Assembly: GCA_938015445.1 (NCBI GenBank)
Contig: CALLPE010000008.1
Span: 124,001-188,000 of the forward strand
Length of the DNA stretch: 64,000 bases
Reading direction: 5' to 3'
From: an uncultured Pirellulales bacterium
GTDB lineage: Bacteria > Planctomycetota > Planctomycetia > Pirellulales > Thermoguttaceae
Part shown: positions 8,550 to 18,446 of the stretch, piece by piece
How positions within the stretch are numbered: the first letter of the stretch is position 1
How the letters are laid out: every line of letters begins with the position of its first letter
The notes under the pieces: generated by a model
Told to the model about the DNA's origin: nothing
What the model saw: the letters and a program-made list of their open reading frames with translations, nothing else
The model's database searches: none
Position numbers and translations under genes: made by a program

Positions 8550-10109
8550 TCATGCTTCTTCCAGTCGTAATTTCAGGCCGAATATCTCCTCGAACATGTC
8601 GCCTTTAGCTGCCACCGAGCGGCGTTCCAGCGTCAGATCGAAGCTGCTCGGCACTTGCAGAACCAGTTCTTCGCCGTGGCGCTGAATCAGTACATCTTTG
8701 ACTTTGCGCAGCCGGCCGCGCGACAATGCATCTGCTACTCGCAAGATCGCCGCCAGCTTGCTTACGATCACACGCTGTTCTCGCGGCAACGCCATATAAC
8801 TGGTGTGAGTTGGGCGCGGTGGGCTGCGGCGATGGTATCGGGCCACCAGCGATACAAGGGTAACCTCGTTCCGAGTCAGTCCGAAAATCTCCGAATTGGC
8901 GATCAGGTACTCGCTGTGTTTGTGGTGGGAGCGGTTGCTCAAGAATCCGCCCACCTCGTGCAACAATGCCGCTACGCGCAGCAGCAGCCGCTGCCGCGGC
9001 CCCAGGCCGTGATCAACTTGTAACTCGTCGAACAGCCGCATGGCCAGTTCGGCCACGATCGACCCGTGCGCCGCGTCGGCGTGGAACTTTTGCGCTAAGG
9101 TCATGGCCGAGAGGATCACACCCGAGACCAAGTCGTCGTCGCGTCCGCCCGTAACTTCCCGGGCCAGCTCCAGCAGCAAACCGTCGCGCATGGAGACATG
9201 AGACACCAACATCCTTTCGGCCTGAGTGCGATGTAGCAGGGCCTGATAAATCAGCAATGCGGCGTTGAGGGTTTCGGCCTCGGCGAAAGGCAGTCCGTAT
9301 CGGCGGGCCAACTCGGTGGCGGTATAGCGAACCGAGCGCTCCACGAACCGGTCGAACTCCGACGGGTCGATGCTCAGCAGTGCCGTCCGGCCGGTAGGAC
9401 GTCCGATCCGGCTGGCCACGAAGCGTGCATCGCCCCCCACGGCCACCAGCTCTCGCATCGCTCCCAGTGGCAAAGAGCCTTCCGACATATCGATCACGTT
9501 GGCCACGTGCTGGCGGAGGATTTCTGCCGATCGTTGCGGAGGGTCCTCGCTGGTGATCAACATTTCCTGGATACGGATGGAGCCTAACCGCAGGCTTTGC
9601 GTGGCCACGATCTGGCCGCCCTGCAACACCGCCAACAGCGTACTGCCCCCGCCGACATCGGCGATCAGCGTTTGATCCATCGGCGCATCGCCCAAAGCCT
9701 CGCGCACCGCCGAGACTGTCAGCCGGGTTTCTTCGGATGTGTCGATCACCTCCACCTGAAGACCGGCGGCCAAAAAAATGCGGTCCAAGAAAGTATCGGC
9801 ATTGCTGGCCTCGCGGACGGCGCTGGTGGCCACGGCCTTTACACGGGCGACCTTATACAGATCGAGCAATTTTCGGTAATCCTTGAGCACGGCCAAAGCC
9901 GCGCGCATGCTTTCCGCCCCCAATCGGCCCCGGCGGAACGTATCCTGCCCCAAGCGCACCGAGCGCTGCAAACGTTCCAGCACCTCAGTTCGTCCGTCGG
10001 GGGTTACTTCGGCGATCACCATCCGCAGCGCGTTGGTGCCAATATCAACGGCAGCCACGGTATGCGCCGCTTGCGTCCCCGCAGCCGGTTTTTGCAGGTC
10101 GGTCGTCAA
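8550..10109 (-). CDS. ppx: Exopolyphosphatase/GppA-type phosphatase with C-terminal HD-like domain
   Basis: Hydrolyses terminal phosphate from polyphosphate or converts pppGpp to ppGpp. The 519-residue protein begins with the actin-fold phosphate-binding motif VDIGTNALRMVI (about 21-32). DVGGGSTLL, the second nucleotide/phosphate loop, is near residue 150. The C-terminal third (about 330-500) holds HEVGGFLSNRSHHKHS and VARYHRR, which resembles the HD-like helical domain found in long Ppx proteins. The annotated start is TTG at 10109; an internal GTG just before the first motif is possible. It precedes ppk on the same strand. Exopolyphosphatase is preferred over GppA because of the ppk neighbour. 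Confidence 0.9.
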   Translation of the reverse strand: MTTDLQKPAAGTQAAHTVAAVDIGTNALRMVIAEVTPDGRTEVLERLQRSVRLGQDTFRRGRLGAESMRAALAVLKDYRKLLDLYKVARVKAVATSAVREASNADTFLDRIFLAAGLQVEVIDTSEETRLTVSAVREALGDAPMDQTLIADVGGGSTLLAVLQGGQIVATQSLRLGSIRIQEMLITSEDPPQRSAEILRQHVANVIDMSEGSLPLGAMRELVAVGGDARFVASRIGRPTGRTALLSIDPSEFDRFVERSVRYTATELARRYGLPFAEAETLNAALLIYQALLHRTQAERMLVSHVSMRDGLLLELAREVTGGRDDDLVSGVILSAMTLAQKFHADAAHGSIVAELAMRLFDELQVDHGLGPRQRLLLRVAALLHEVGGFLSNRSHHKHSEYLIANSEIFGLTRNEVTLVSLVARYHRRSPPRPTHTSYMALPREQRVIVSKLAAILRVADALSRGRLRKVKDVLIQRHGEELVLQVPSSFDLTLERRSVAAKGDMFEEIFGLKLRLEEA

Positions 10110-10563
10110 ATAGCTGGTCCCGTAAGCTTGATTGTGCTTGGTCCCGTGAGCTTGGGTACCGACAAGATATACCCAATTCGCAGGTCCTTTCAGGGCGAGC
10201 TGGGTTGCCCTGTGACGCCTTCCGCCATTTTCCCCAGGATGTTTTGTTGGTCAAGGGTGGCCTCCGCCGACCTAAATCCCATCTACGCGCATTCCACAGC
10301 ACGCGGCCCATGACAGCCTTGCTGAGGCACTTGTTTCCAACCTGCCCCGCTACGGTGCCCCACGTTGCAGTTGACTTGCCGCCCACCGGCGCGTAGCCTT
10401 GTAATTCCGGGGCTCAGACGGGCGTTGCCGTTGCCGCTCCCGGCCGAGCGTTCGCCCGGCTAAAGGCGGGCATCTCGGCCTTCCGGGGTGCGCGGGCTGC
10501 CGTGTTATGCTCAGCAATAGCGCTGTGCAGAAACCAGAACATGCGGTTGCGAAGGAGGCTGCT
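10110..10563. other. Intergenic region, divergent ppx / oxidoreductase
   Basis: This 454 bp spacer has no convincing gene. It contains a 24-bp imperfect tandem duplication at 10115-10162, with TGGTCCCGT(A/G)AGCTTG in each copy, about 6 bp upstream of the ppx start. The rest shows no domain-bearing frame. Confidence 0.6.
10115..10162. repeat. 24-bp tandem duplication, 2 copies
   Basis: Copies lie at 10115-10138 and 10139-10162. The first 16 bases differ at one position; the remaining eight have diverged. Confidence 0.6.
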
Positions 10564-11712
10564 GTGGCAGTACATCGGGTGGGAATAATCCTCAACGGGG
10601 TCACCGGGCGGATGGGTGCCAACCAACACCTGGAGCGCTCCTTGCTAGCCATCATCAAACAGGGCGGTGTGCGTCTGGCCAGCGATGAAACCATCATGCC
10701 CGACGTTTTGCTCGTAGGCCGCAACCAGGCCAAGCTCAAAGCTCTGGCCAATAGGCATGGCTTGGAGCATTATACCACCGACTTGGACGCGGCGCTGTCG
10801 GACAGCCGCTACACCGTGTATTTCGACTCCCTGGCCACCAATCTGCGCGTGCCGTGCGTGCGCAAAGCCATTGCCGCCGGGAAACATATCTATACCGAGA
10901 AACCCATCGCTACCACTACCGCCGATGCCTTGCTGCTTTACCGCGAAGCGCAGGCCGCCGGCCTGAAGCACGGCGTGGTGCAAGACAAACTGTGGCTGCC
11001 CGGATTACGGAAACTGAAATACCTGCTGGACTGCAACTTCTTCGGCCGGATATTGGCGGTGCGGGGGGAATTCGGCTATTGGGTGTTCGATGGCTTTCGT
11101 CAGCCCTGCCAGCGACCAAGCTGGAACTATCGCCAAGCCGACGGCGGCAGCATCATCTTCGACATGTTCTGCCACTGGCGCTATGTGATCGACAATCTGT
11201 TCGGGTCGATCCGGGCAGTGGCAGTGCTGGCGGCTACGCACATTCCCCGGCGCGTCGACGAAAACGGCCAACCGTACGATTGCACCGCCGACGATGCAGC
11301 CTATGCCATCTTCGAACTGCACAGCGGGGTGCCAGTGGTATTCAACTCCTCCTGGTGCGTCCGCGTCCGCCGCGACGACCTGCTGACCATCCAGGTGGAT
11401 GGCACGGAGGGTTCGGCTGTGGCCGGGCTGCGGCACTGCCGCGTGCAGCACGACAGCTTCACTCCCCGGCCGGTGTGGAACCCCGACATCGACCAACCCA
11501 TCGACTTCTACGACCACTGGCAACTGATGCCCAGCAACATAACCTACGACAACGCCTTTAAGGTGCAGTGGGAGCTTTTCCTGCGGCACGTGGTCAAAGA
11601 CGAGCCTTTCCCCTGGAACTTGCTGGAAGGAGCCAAAGGCGTGCAATTGGCCGAGTTGGGCTATCAGGCCTGGCAACAGCGCCGCTGGGTTGAAGTACCC
11701 CAGTTGACCTAG
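10564..11712 (+). CDS. Gfo/Idh/MocA family oxidoreductase
   Basis: NAD(P)-dependent sugar or polyol dehydrogenase-like protein of 382 residues. The start is the GTG at 10564, because a perfect AAGGAGG (10552-10558) lies 5 bp upstream. An in-frame ATG at 10507 has no such site. The N-terminal Rossmann part starts VHRVGIILNGVTGRMG, where the glycine loop differs from the usual GxGxxG. The family signature AGKHIYTEKPIA is at about residue 105. A C-terminal alpha/beta domain includes GGSIIFDMFCHWRYVIDNLFG, the region that usually carries the catalytic histidine. No leader peptide is seen, so it is cytoplasmic. The substrate is unknown. It is convergent with gyrA with only 23 bp between the stops. 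Confidence 0.88.
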   Translation: MAVHRVGIILNGVTGRMGANQHLERSLLAIIKQGGVRLASDETIMPDVLLVGRNQAKLKALANRHGLEHYTTDLDAALSDSRYTVYFDSLATNLRVPCVRKAIAAGKHIYTEKPIATTTADALLLYREAQAAGLKHGVVQDKLWLPGLRKLKYLLDCNFFGRILAVRGEFGYWVFDGFRQPCQRPSWNYRQADGGSIIFDMFCHWRYVIDNLFGSIRAVAVLAATHIPRRVDENGQPYDCTADDAAYAIFELHSGVPVVFNSSWCVRVRRDDLLTIQVDGTEGSAVAGLRHCRVQHDSFTPRPVWNPDIDQPIDFYDHWQLMPSNITYDNAFKVQWELFLRHVVKDEPFPWNLLEGAKGVQLAELGYQAWQQRRWVEVPQLT

Positions 11713-11751
11713 ATACTATCTGTCGCCCGGCGATACTATCTATCGCCCGGC
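11712..11751. repeat. 20-bp tandem duplication overlapping the gyrA stop codon
   Basis: Copies lie at 11712-11731 and 11732-11751 and differ at one base; each starts GATACTATCT. The second copy contains the last codons and stop of gyrA (TAG, read on the minus strand at 11738-11736). Copy 1 starts at the last base of the oxidoreductase stop. Confidence 0.9.
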
Positions 11752-14700
11752 TTGCCGTTTTCCTCCTTCGGCAGGCGCTTGACCGCCACCAGCGTATCGC
11801 CCTCGTCGAGCGTCATGATTTTCACGCCTTGGGTGTTGCGCCCGATGACGCTGATGTCGTCGGCCGCCACGCGCTGAATCTTGCCGCGGGCGGTGATCAT
11901 CAGCAGCTCGTCGCCGTCGTACACGCGGCAGATGCCGATCACCGGCCCGTTTCGGGCGGTGGTCTTGATGTCGCGCAGCCCCTTGCCGCCGCGGTGTTGC
12001 GTGCGGTAACAGCGCTGCGAGTCGGGCGATTCGGCTTGGTCCTCTTGCTCGGCGTCCGGCGCTTCTTCCGCTGCGGCTTGCTCCCCTTCGATGGCACGCC
12101 CGGCCCCAGGCGCATCGAGTGGCTCCTGTGCCGACACATCTGCCGAGACGTCTTCGAAGGTGGCGATGGGTTCCGGGCCGGACGGTTCGTCTTCGGACAA
12201 GTTCGGGCCGAAAGGCGTCCGCTTGCCGTACCCGTTGGCGCACACCGTCAGCAGCGTGGCGGCCGGATCGGCCACGACCATCCCCACCACCGAATCGCCC
12301 GGCAGCAGCGTAATGCCCTTGACGCCGGAAGCGTTGCGCCCCATGGGGCGAACGTCGCTTTGGCGGAAGCGGATGGCCATGCCCCGCGCCGTGGCCAGCA
12401 GCAATTCGTCGCCAGGCTTGGCTACCACCACATCCACCAACTCGTCGTTGGGACGCAGCCGGATGGCGATGATGCCGTTCTTCAGCGGCCGGCTGTAGGC
12501 TTCCAAAGGCGTTTTCTTCACCAAGCCGCGCGCGGTAGCCATTACCAGGTAGTGATCGGGCTTGTCGAAGTCGCGGATCGCCCGACAGTCGGTAATCCGC
12601 TCTCCTTCCGATAACGCCAGCAAGTTGACGATCGCCCTGCCGCGCGCGTCGCGCCCTAGTTGCGGCAGGTCGTACACCTTGCGCCAGTACACTCGCCCCT
12701 TGTTGGTGAAAAACAACAGGTAGGCGTGCGAACTGGCCACGAACAGGTGCTCGATGGGGTCCTCGTCTTCCACTTTTGCGCCGATCAGTCCTTTGCCGCC
12801 GCGGCGTTGCTGCCGGTAGGCCGACACCGGGGTGCGTTTGATGTATCCCTGACTGCTGATGGAGACCACCATCATCTCTTCTTCGATGAGGTCTTCCATC
12901 TCGATTTCACCCAATTCTTCCCCAGTGATTTCCGTACGGCGCTCGTCGCCGAAACGGCGTTTCAGGTCCCGCAGCTCGTCGCGGATGATGTCGTGGATAT
13001 GCTGCTGGTCGGAAAGAATACGCAGGTAGTCGGCGATCTCGGCCAGCAGCTTGCGATGCTCCTCGGCGAGCTTTTCCTGCTCCAGGTTCACCAATTGGCC
13101 GAGGGTCATTTTGAGGATAGCGTCGGCCTGCACCGGGGTAAGCGTGTAAGTTTCGGCGCTTCCCCTTTCCCGTTCCACTACAGCGAACCCCTCTTCCCCC
13201 AGTGCGCGGCGCAGCAGAGCGGCGGGCGTCTGAATGGCCATCAAGCGCTGCTTGGCCTCGGCCTGGGTGGCGGAACTGCGGATCACGCGGATTACTTCGT
13301 CGATGTTGGCATGGGCCAGCAACAATCCTTCGACGATGTGCTTCCGCTGCCGCGCCTTGGCAAGCAGAAACTGTGTGCGCCGGCGGATGACCGTCACCCG
13401 GTGCCGCAAAAATTCCCGCAGCATCTCCTTGAAATTCAGGATCCGCGGCTTACCATCCACCAGCGCCAGGAAGATGATGGAAAAGGTCTCTTGCAGCGGG
13501 GTGAACTGGTAGAGCTGATTGAGCACGATCTGCGGGTCGGCGTCGCGCTTCAGCTCCAGTACCAAGCGGACAGGCTCTTCCAGGTCGCTTTCGTTCCGCA
13601 TGTGCGCGATGCCCGAAATCTTCCCTTCGCGCATCGCGTTGGCGATTTCTTCCTCTATTCGGTCCCGGGTTTGCTGGAAGGGAACCTCGTGCACGATGAT
13701 CCGCGCGCGGCCGTTGTCTTCCTCTATACTCGCCCGAGCGCGCACGACGATGGTATCGCGCCCGGTGTAATAAGCGCGGCGGATGCCGGCCCTGCCGCAG
13801 ACGATTCCGCCGGTAGGGAAATCGGGGCCGGGGCAGATTTCCAGCAATTCGTCGATGGAGACATCCGGGTCGTCCATCACCCGAATTAGTGCATCGCAGA
13901 TTTCCCCCAAATTGTGCGGAGGTATAGAAGTGGCCATCCCCACAGCGATCCCCGATGCTCCGTTGACCAGCAAGTTGGGGAACTTCGAGGGCAGCACAGT
14001 GGGTTCAGTGCGCGACTCGTCGTAATTGGGGACGAACTCCACCGTGTCGAGTTTCAAGTCCTCGAGCATCACGGCGGCGATGGGGGACAAACGGGCTTCG
14101 GTGTAGCGCATGGCCGCCGGTGGTAAGCCGGCTATCGAACCGAAGTTTCCCTGTTTGTCCACCAGCACATACCGCATGTTCCATTCCTGGGCCATGCGGA
14201 CGAGCGTGGGATAGATCACCTCTTGCCCATGGGGATGGTAATTGCCCATCGTCTCGCCGGCGATCTTGGCGCACTTGGCCCGGGCGGCAGTCGGCCCCAA
14301 TCCCAAATCGTTCATCGCCACCAGTAAACGGCGTTGGGAGGGCTTGAGGCCGTCGCGGACATCGGGCAGCGCGCGGCTGACGATGACGCTCATCGAGTAC
14401 GTCAGGTAGCTGCTCTTCAGCTCCTCGTCGATGGGTACGGTCAGCAGCCTGCCTTCCGGCGGTTCCTCGAAGGGCGCGCCGCCTTGGGCCGGTGGTGGCA
14501 CGTCGGGCGGTGTGGGAGGCGGTTTGTCCGGGGGCTGCTCGGGGGGAGCCTGATCCGGCGGCGTAGGAGGCTGTGCCGCAGGTGGTTCCGAGGCAACAAG
14601 TTCCGACGCAGGTGGTTGTGACGGTGGGGATTCTGATGCAGCAGGTTCTGCCCCGGCAGCCCCGGCAGGCTCGGCCCCAGAGTTGCTCAACGACGGAGCT

Positions 14701-14813
14701 TCGCTTTGTCCGGAAGAGTGGGGCGCACTGGCCCCTTCCGGCGGTGCTCCTTCGCTGGGCGCAGCGCCAGAGGTGTTTTGTGGTTGCGATGGCAAACGCG
14801 GGTCAGTCGACAA
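11736..14813 (-). CDS. gyrA: DNA gyrase subunit A with Pro-rich N-terminal extension and acidic insertion
   Basis: Breakage-reunion subunit of gyrase. The start is the TTG at 14813, because GGAAGG lies 7 bp upstream; the frame is open to 14885. The product is 1,025 residues, well above the usual 800-900. Residues about 5-120 are a Pro/Ala/Ser/Glu-rich low-complexity extension. The catalytic core then begins ([22 protein letters not shown] written in part), with the catalytic tyrosine in [10 protein letters not shown] at Y237. Around it [17 protein letters not shown] replaces the common HPHGD...YDTIVRMAQ, and [12 protein letters not shown] replaces SIDGD.AAAMRY. The C-terminal wrapping domain carries a GyrA box QRRGGKG at 669-675 and a second box-like QHRGGKG at 939-945, separated from the preceding blades by an acidic linker (about 872-935). 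ParC is unlikely because a true GyrA box is present. Confidence 0.93.
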   Translation of the reverse strand: MSTDPRLPSQPQNTSGAAPSEGAPPEGASAPHSSGQSEAPSLSNSGAEPAGAAGAEPAASESPPSQPPASELVASEPPAAQPPTPPDQAPPEQPPDKPPPTPPDVPPPAQGGAPFEEPPEGRLLTVPIDEELKSSYLTYSMSVIVSRALPDVRDGLKPSQRRLLVAMNDLGLGPTAARAKCAKIAGETMGNYHPHGQEVIYPTLVRMAQEWNMRYVLVDKQGNFGSIAGLPPAAMRYTEARLSPIAAVMLEDLKLDTVEFVPNYDESRTEPTVLPSKFPNLLVNGASGIAVGMATSIPPHNLGEICDALIRVMDDPDVSIDELLEICPGPDFPTGGIVCGRAGIRRAYYTGRDTIVVRARASIEEDNGRARIIVHEVPFQQTRDRIEEEIANAMREGKISGIAHMRNESDLEEPVRLVLELKRDADPQIVLNQLYQFTPLQETFSIIFLALVDGKPRILNFKEMLREFLRHRVTVIRRRTQFLLAKARQRKHIVEGLLLAHANIDEVIRVIRSSATQAEAKQRLMAIQTPAALLRRALGEEGFAVVERERGSAETYTLTPVQADAILKMTLGQLVNLEQEKLAEEHRKLLAEIADYLRILSDQQHIHDIIRDELRDLKRRFGDERRTEITGEELGEIEMEDLIEEEMMVVSISSQGYIKRTPVSAYRQQRRGGKGLIGAKVEDEDPIEHLFVASSHAYLLFFTNKGRVYWRKVYDLPQLGRDARGRAIVNLLALSEGERITDCRAIRDFDKPDHYLVMATARGLVKKTPLEAYSRPLKNGIIAIRLRPNDELVDVVVAKPGDELLLATARGMAIRFRQSDVRPMGRNASGVKGITLLPGDSVVGMVVADPAATLLTVCANGYGKRTPFGPNLSEDEPSGPEPIATFEDVSADVSAQEPLDAPGAGRAIEGEQAAAEEAPDAEQEDQAESPDSQRCYRTQHRGGKGLRDIKTTARNGPVIGICRVYDGDELLMITARGKIQRVAADDISVIGRNTQGVKIMTLDEGDTLVAVKRLPKEENGKPGDR

Positions 14814-14921
14814 GGCGATTCCTTCCGACGCAACGCATGTGCAATACGAAACGGTTAATGTACCTTTTCTGCGCCGCGCCGACAAGAAGACCGGCTTTGC
14901 CCACTGGGCCTATGCCACCGG

Positions 14922-15593
14922 TTATGCCTTCCTCAATTCCACGTGGACTGGCACGTTTGTTTGCGGTTTTTCTGGCTCGATCTGTACCAGGCCGTACCAT
15001 CCGGCGGAGGCGGCGCCGCAGTTGACTACGGTGGTTCGGCCGAGCAACTCCACCCCGCGTGCTTCGTGGACGTGGCCGCAGACGACCAGGTCGGGTTGGT
15101 GCTGGTCGATAAACTCCCGCAACGCCCGGCTGCCGACGTGCTGTCCCAGGTAAGTGCGGTCCAGGCGGCCGTCCCGCGGCGGAGCGTGGGCTAACAGCAC
15201 GTGCAGGCGGGCGTCGGCGATCTGCCGGTAACCGATTTGGAGGAGGTGTTGTATTTGGTCTTCCGGGAAACAGTACATGTGACTTCGCCAGGGGGGACTG
15301 CCCGAAAGACCATGAAAGCCGATTTCTGCTTGTAACAGTCCGCGCCCGTGCAGCGATACGCCTATCTCCTCCAGTCGGTGTTGGATTTGTGGCGAGTCGC
15401 AGTTGCCGGCCACGGCCAGCACTGGCGCGCCGGCCGCCTGTGCGCGGCGGACCAGGTTCTCGGCTTCTTCCGGTGTGCCGAAGCTAGTGATGTCGCCTCC
15501 CAGTAGGATCAAGTCCACCGGCCCGGCCTCGGCCAGGATGCAATCTAGTGCGGTGCCAGACGAATGCAAATCGGTTATGCAAAGCAATTTCAT
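14922..15593 (-). CDS. Calcineurin-like metallophosphoesterase
   Basis: A 223-residue cytoplasmic phosphoesterase. The ATG at 15593 gives MKLLCITDLHSSGTALD, in which D and H form the first metal motif (DxH). GGDITS (about 38-43), GNCDS, HAPPRDG and CGHVHEARG complete the five-block metallophosphoesterase pattern. The NCDS variant of GNHD/E and the short length recall the YfcE/MJ0936-like and Icc-like groups. The substrate is unknown, with cyclic nucleotides, phosphodiesters or nucleotides all possible. It lies upstream of gyrA on the same strand (108 bp) and is divergent from the methyltransferase. Confidence 0.87.
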   Translation of the reverse strand: MKLLCITDLHSSGTALDCILAEAGPVDLILLGGDITSFGTPEEAENLVRRAQAAGAPVLAVAGNCDSPQIQHRLEEIGVSLHGRGLLQAEIGFHGLSGSPPWRSHMYCFPEDQIQHLLQIGYRQIADARLHVLLAHAPPRDGRLDRTYLGQHVGSRALREFIDQHQPDLVVCGHVHEARGVELLGRTTVVNCGAASAGWYGLVQIEPEKPQTNVPVHVELRKA

Positions 15594-15688
15594 CGGTTGG
15601 CGAACCTGGTGCGAACCTAGTAGGACGGAAAGGCGCGGCCGGGGCGAAGGCTTGCAAAACGCCCCAGCGATGCGCACACTGGAATTCT

Positions 15689-16351
15689 ATGGAACCAGAC
15701 GATACGGAACTGAAAGCTCCCAGCAGCTTAGACCCGGCTTCGAGCGACTACTGGGAACAAGCATACCGTATGGGAACGCCGCCATGGGAGACCGGCGTGC
15801 CGGCCGAGGCATTGGTGCGCGTGGTCCGGGAGAAGCTCGTTCCCCGGGGCACGGTGCTGGAAATCGGTTGCGGCAGCGGTGCCGACGCCATTTTCCTGGC
15901 CCGAAACGGGTTCGAGGTCACCGCGGTGGATATTTCGGCCATCGCCATCGAGCGAGCCAGGTTGCGGGCCGAGTTGGAAGACTGCCTGCCGCGGTTCGTG
16001 CTGGCCGACATATTCCGCTTTGCGCCCACGGCCGGGCAATTCGACTTCGTGTACGACGCTGGGTTTTATCATTACATTCGGCAAACTAACCTCCATGGGT
16101 TCCTGGATGTACTTTGGCAGGTCACCCGACCGGGTTCGTACTACCTGACCGTGGCGGGAGCGACCGGCGAGACGGCCGACGGCGGCCCGCCGCAGGTTTC
16201 TGCCGACGACCTGCACTACGAACTGGCCCGGCTGTTCGAACTGGTCGAGCTGCAACAGTGCCGGATAGCCAGTCCGCGCCGTAAAGAGGGCTACCTTGGC
16301 TGGTCGTGCTTGATGCGCCGGCCTATACTTCGCCCGGCGACGGCGAAGTGA
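15689..16351 (+). CDS. Class I SAM-dependent methyltransferase
   Basis: A 220-residue protein starting at the ATG at 15689. The frame is open upstream to 15548, but that extension overlaps the divergent gene and has no family features. The SAM motif VLEIGCGSGADAIFLA (about 53-68) is followed by VTAVDISAIAIERA, whose acidic residue at the end of beta 2 binds the ribose, and by FDFVYDAGFYHYI as motif II. The N-terminal YWEQAYRMGTPPWETG is typical of the thiopurine methyltransferase/TehB-like group, which acts on small thiols, selenium or tellurium compounds. The substrate here is unknown. Confidence 0.85.
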   Translation: MEPDDTELKAPSSLDPASSDYWEQAYRMGTPPWETGVPAEALVRVVREKLVPRGTVLEIGCGSGADAIFLARNGFEVTAVDISAIAIERARLRAELEDCLPRFVLADIFRFAPTAGQFDFVYDAGFYHYIRQTNLHGFLDVLWQVTRPGSYYLTVAGATGETADGGPPQVSADDLHYELARLFELVELQQCRIASPRRKEGYLGWSCLMRRPILRPATAK

Positions 16352-16618
16352 TATAATGCGTGATACCTCTGTGGGACCGCACATTGCCCGACGCTGTGGC
16401 GCACTGCCGAAAGCCTGCCGAGACGACACCGCCTACCTGCCGGTATTGCACCACACCTTTGATTGGCGGTATGCTTGGGAAGACAAAGCAAATCGTCAAC
16501 AAACAGTGTCGTAAATCGCTTGGCACCAGCGGCGTTAGGTTCAGCTACACACAAGGGAAGTCGTTAACGTTTTGAATCCGTTATGCTCACTCTACTTTCC
16601 CGCGTAAGGAGAAATGCT

Positions 16619-17185
16619 ATGAAGCGCGTTGGATACATGGCGCTGTTATTGGCAGGGCTGATGTTGGTGGTGGGGTGCCCCAAGCCTGCCGAGAAACCGA
16701 CCGATAAGCCCAAGGCCCCAGCGCCCAAGTCGGACCAGAAACCGACTGAGCCGGCGGGCAAGAAGGCGGAGCCTGAGAAGCCCGTCACTCCTTCCGAGAC
16801 ACCGGAGCCGACACCGCCGCAGCCGAAGGAGGAGCCAAAACCGCCCACCCCGAAAGATGAGCCGGCGACGCCTAGTCCGAAGGAAGAGCCTAAGCCGACT
16901 CCTCAGGAGGAACCAAAGCCGCCCGCACCCAAGGAAGAACCCAAGCCGCCGGCCGACGACGATCCGTTCAAGACGCCGGCCGAGAAGTCGCAATCGTCCG
17001 AACCGAGTGGGCCTTCCATGCCCTCGGCCGAAGAGCCGAAGCCGCCGGCCCCCACCGAAGAGCCCAAGCCGCCCGAAAGTTCCGGTGCGGCTGCAAAGGG
17101 GCCAACTGGCGGGAAGGTGCCCTCGGCCCTGATGAAAGCGATTCTTAAGGGCCTGGCCGAGACCACCGATACCCAGCGGCGGTGA
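16619..17185 (+). CDS. Pro/Lys/Glu-rich lipoprotein, function unknown
   Basis: Start at the ATG at 16619, with AAGGAG (16606-16611) 7 bp upstream. MKRVGYMALLLAGLMLVVGC is a clear lipoprotein signal with the acylated cysteine at residue 20. Nearly all of the rest (residues 21-165) is low-complexity KPEEPKP/PPAPKEEPKPP-type sequence, probably an extended spacer. The last 25 residues (GGKVPSALMKAILKGLAE) may form a helix. No folded domain is visible. The lipoprotein at 62022-63020 has the same type of leader and linker but ends in a haem-binding domain. A TATAAT at 16352-16357 is a possible -10, though far upstream. Confidence 0.75.
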   Translation: MKRVGYMALLLAGLMLVVGCPKPAEKPTDKPKAPAPKSDQKPTEPAGKKAEPEKPVTPSETPEPTPPQPKEEPKPPTPKDEPATPSPKEEPKPTPQEEPKPPAPKEEPKPPADDDPFKTPAEKSQSSEPSGPSMPSAEEPKPPAPTEEPKPPESSGAAAKGPTGGKVPSALMKAILKGLAETTDTQRR

Positions 17186-17759
17186 GCAGACTTCAGGCTC
17201 GGTGTTGTCTATCGCGGCGGACCAGCGGTGGCGTAGCGGTTGGCAGGCCTTCGATCAGCTTATGCGCCGCGCCCGCGTGTTAGATGGTTCAACTAGAAAC
17301 GATCGTTCCTGGTACTCTGCGCCCAGCAAAACAGCTAGTTCAGGCCTTTGGGCTTTATCGGGTGTCGGAGTGTTTTGCCACTTTTCCGGTCGGGCGACAC
17401 TGCCGGCTTGCGCGGGAGTGCTGTTATGGTTTGGGTTGCTGTGCACCACCAGCCACCCAAATGCCCGGTGGCCACTGACATGTCCGGGCGGGCAAGATAG
17501 CTTTACCACCCGGACAAACTGGCACTGCACACTGCTAGCCAAAGCGGCCGTGCCACCTTGACGTTTTGAAAAAAGTGGCGAAACTGCCAACGCTAAAATC
17601 TGGTTTTGTTAGAGCCTCTAGAGTCTGACCACCCAACGCAATCCCCCGAAAACACAATTATCCCAAACGACCGGTATCCCAAACGACCGGTGGCTGGTGA
17701 CGGGCGAGATTGTCGGAAAAGTATAATCCGGGCCGCAATCCTCGCTCACCACCCCACGC
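17186..17759. other. Intergenic region with inverted and tandem repeats
   Basis: There is no supported gene in these 574 bp. It holds an 8-bp inverted repeat TGTCCGGG/CCCGGACA (17481-17488 and 17509-17516, 20-bp loop) and a perfect contiguous 16-bp duplication (17659-17690). A TATAAT at 17722-17727 is on the plus strand and faces the end of rsmG, so its meaning is unclear. Confidence 0.6.
17659..17690. repeat. Perfect 16-bp tandem duplication
   Basis: TATCCCAAACGACCGG is present at 17659-17674 and again immediately at 17675-17690. Confidence 0.9.
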
Positions 17760-18446
17760 TTACTGCTTGAAGCTGTTGTTTCGTGGTTGAATGGCAGCCT
17801 TGGGGCAAATTTGCAGCAGCACGCTGTTGGACTGCGTGCCCGGCATGGGATATTCCTTCAGCTTCCGCAGGGCCAAGTCGCGCATCAGGCCGTAGTGTCG
17901 GGCTTCGCCACGTTCTTGTACCCAGCCTGGACCCTTGACGATCAACATCCGTTTGAACGAACCCCAGTAAGGCTTGAACCATTGCAGCACAGCCCGCAGC
18001 CGGCCGATGGCCCGGATGGTTAGCGTATCGAATCCGCGACGCTCGAGAATGTTTTCGGCTCGAGCATGATGCACCGGTGTGTCCAGCCCCAGGCGAGCGA
18101 CGATGTCGGTCAGGGCGCGGGCCTTCTTGCCCACCGAGTCGCACAGTTCGATGCGCAGCTCTGGGCGAAGGATGGCCAGCACGACGCCGGGCACGCCTCC
18201 GCCGGAGCCTACATCCAACACATGTTCGCCCTGGCCGAGATGTTCGGCAAAGGCCAGCGTGTCGATCAGATCGCGGGTAACAAACTTCTGATAATCGGTG
18301 TGACGCGTCAAGTTCAGCTTGCTGTTCCACTCCCACAGCAAGCGGCAGTATTGCTCCAGACGGTCGAGCTGTTCGGCCGGCAGGTAGATGTCGTACCGCC
18401 GGGCCACATCGGCCAAAGTTTCATCCGGGCCACTGCCACTAATCAT
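17760..18446 (-). CDS. rsmG: 16S rRNA (guanine527-N7)-methyltransferase RsmG
   Basis: Methylates N7 of G527 of 16S rRNA in the 530 loop using SAM. The 228-residue protein has the family N-terminus (LEQYCRLLWEWNSKLNLTRH, about 31-50), then HVLDVGSGGGVPGVVLAI (SAM loop, about 74-91) and LCDSVGKKARAL (about 101-112). RAIGRL is near residue 145, where most homologues have the catalytic-region RA motif. Length and order fit RsmG/GidB. It is not next to mnmG/gidA here, as it is in many bacteria. The ATG at 18446 is the only good start. Confidence 0.92.
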   Translation of the reverse strand: MISGSGPDETLADVARRYDIYLPAEQLDRLEQYCRLLWEWNSKLNLTRHTDYQKFVTRDLIDTLAFAEHLGQGEHVLDVGSGGGVPGVVLAILRPELRIELCDSVGKKARALTDIVARLGLDTPVHHARAENILERRGFDTLTIRAIGRLRAVLQWFKPYWGSFKRMLIVKGPGWVQERGEARHYGLMRDLALRKLKEYPMPGTQSNSVLLQICPKAAIQPRNNSFKQ

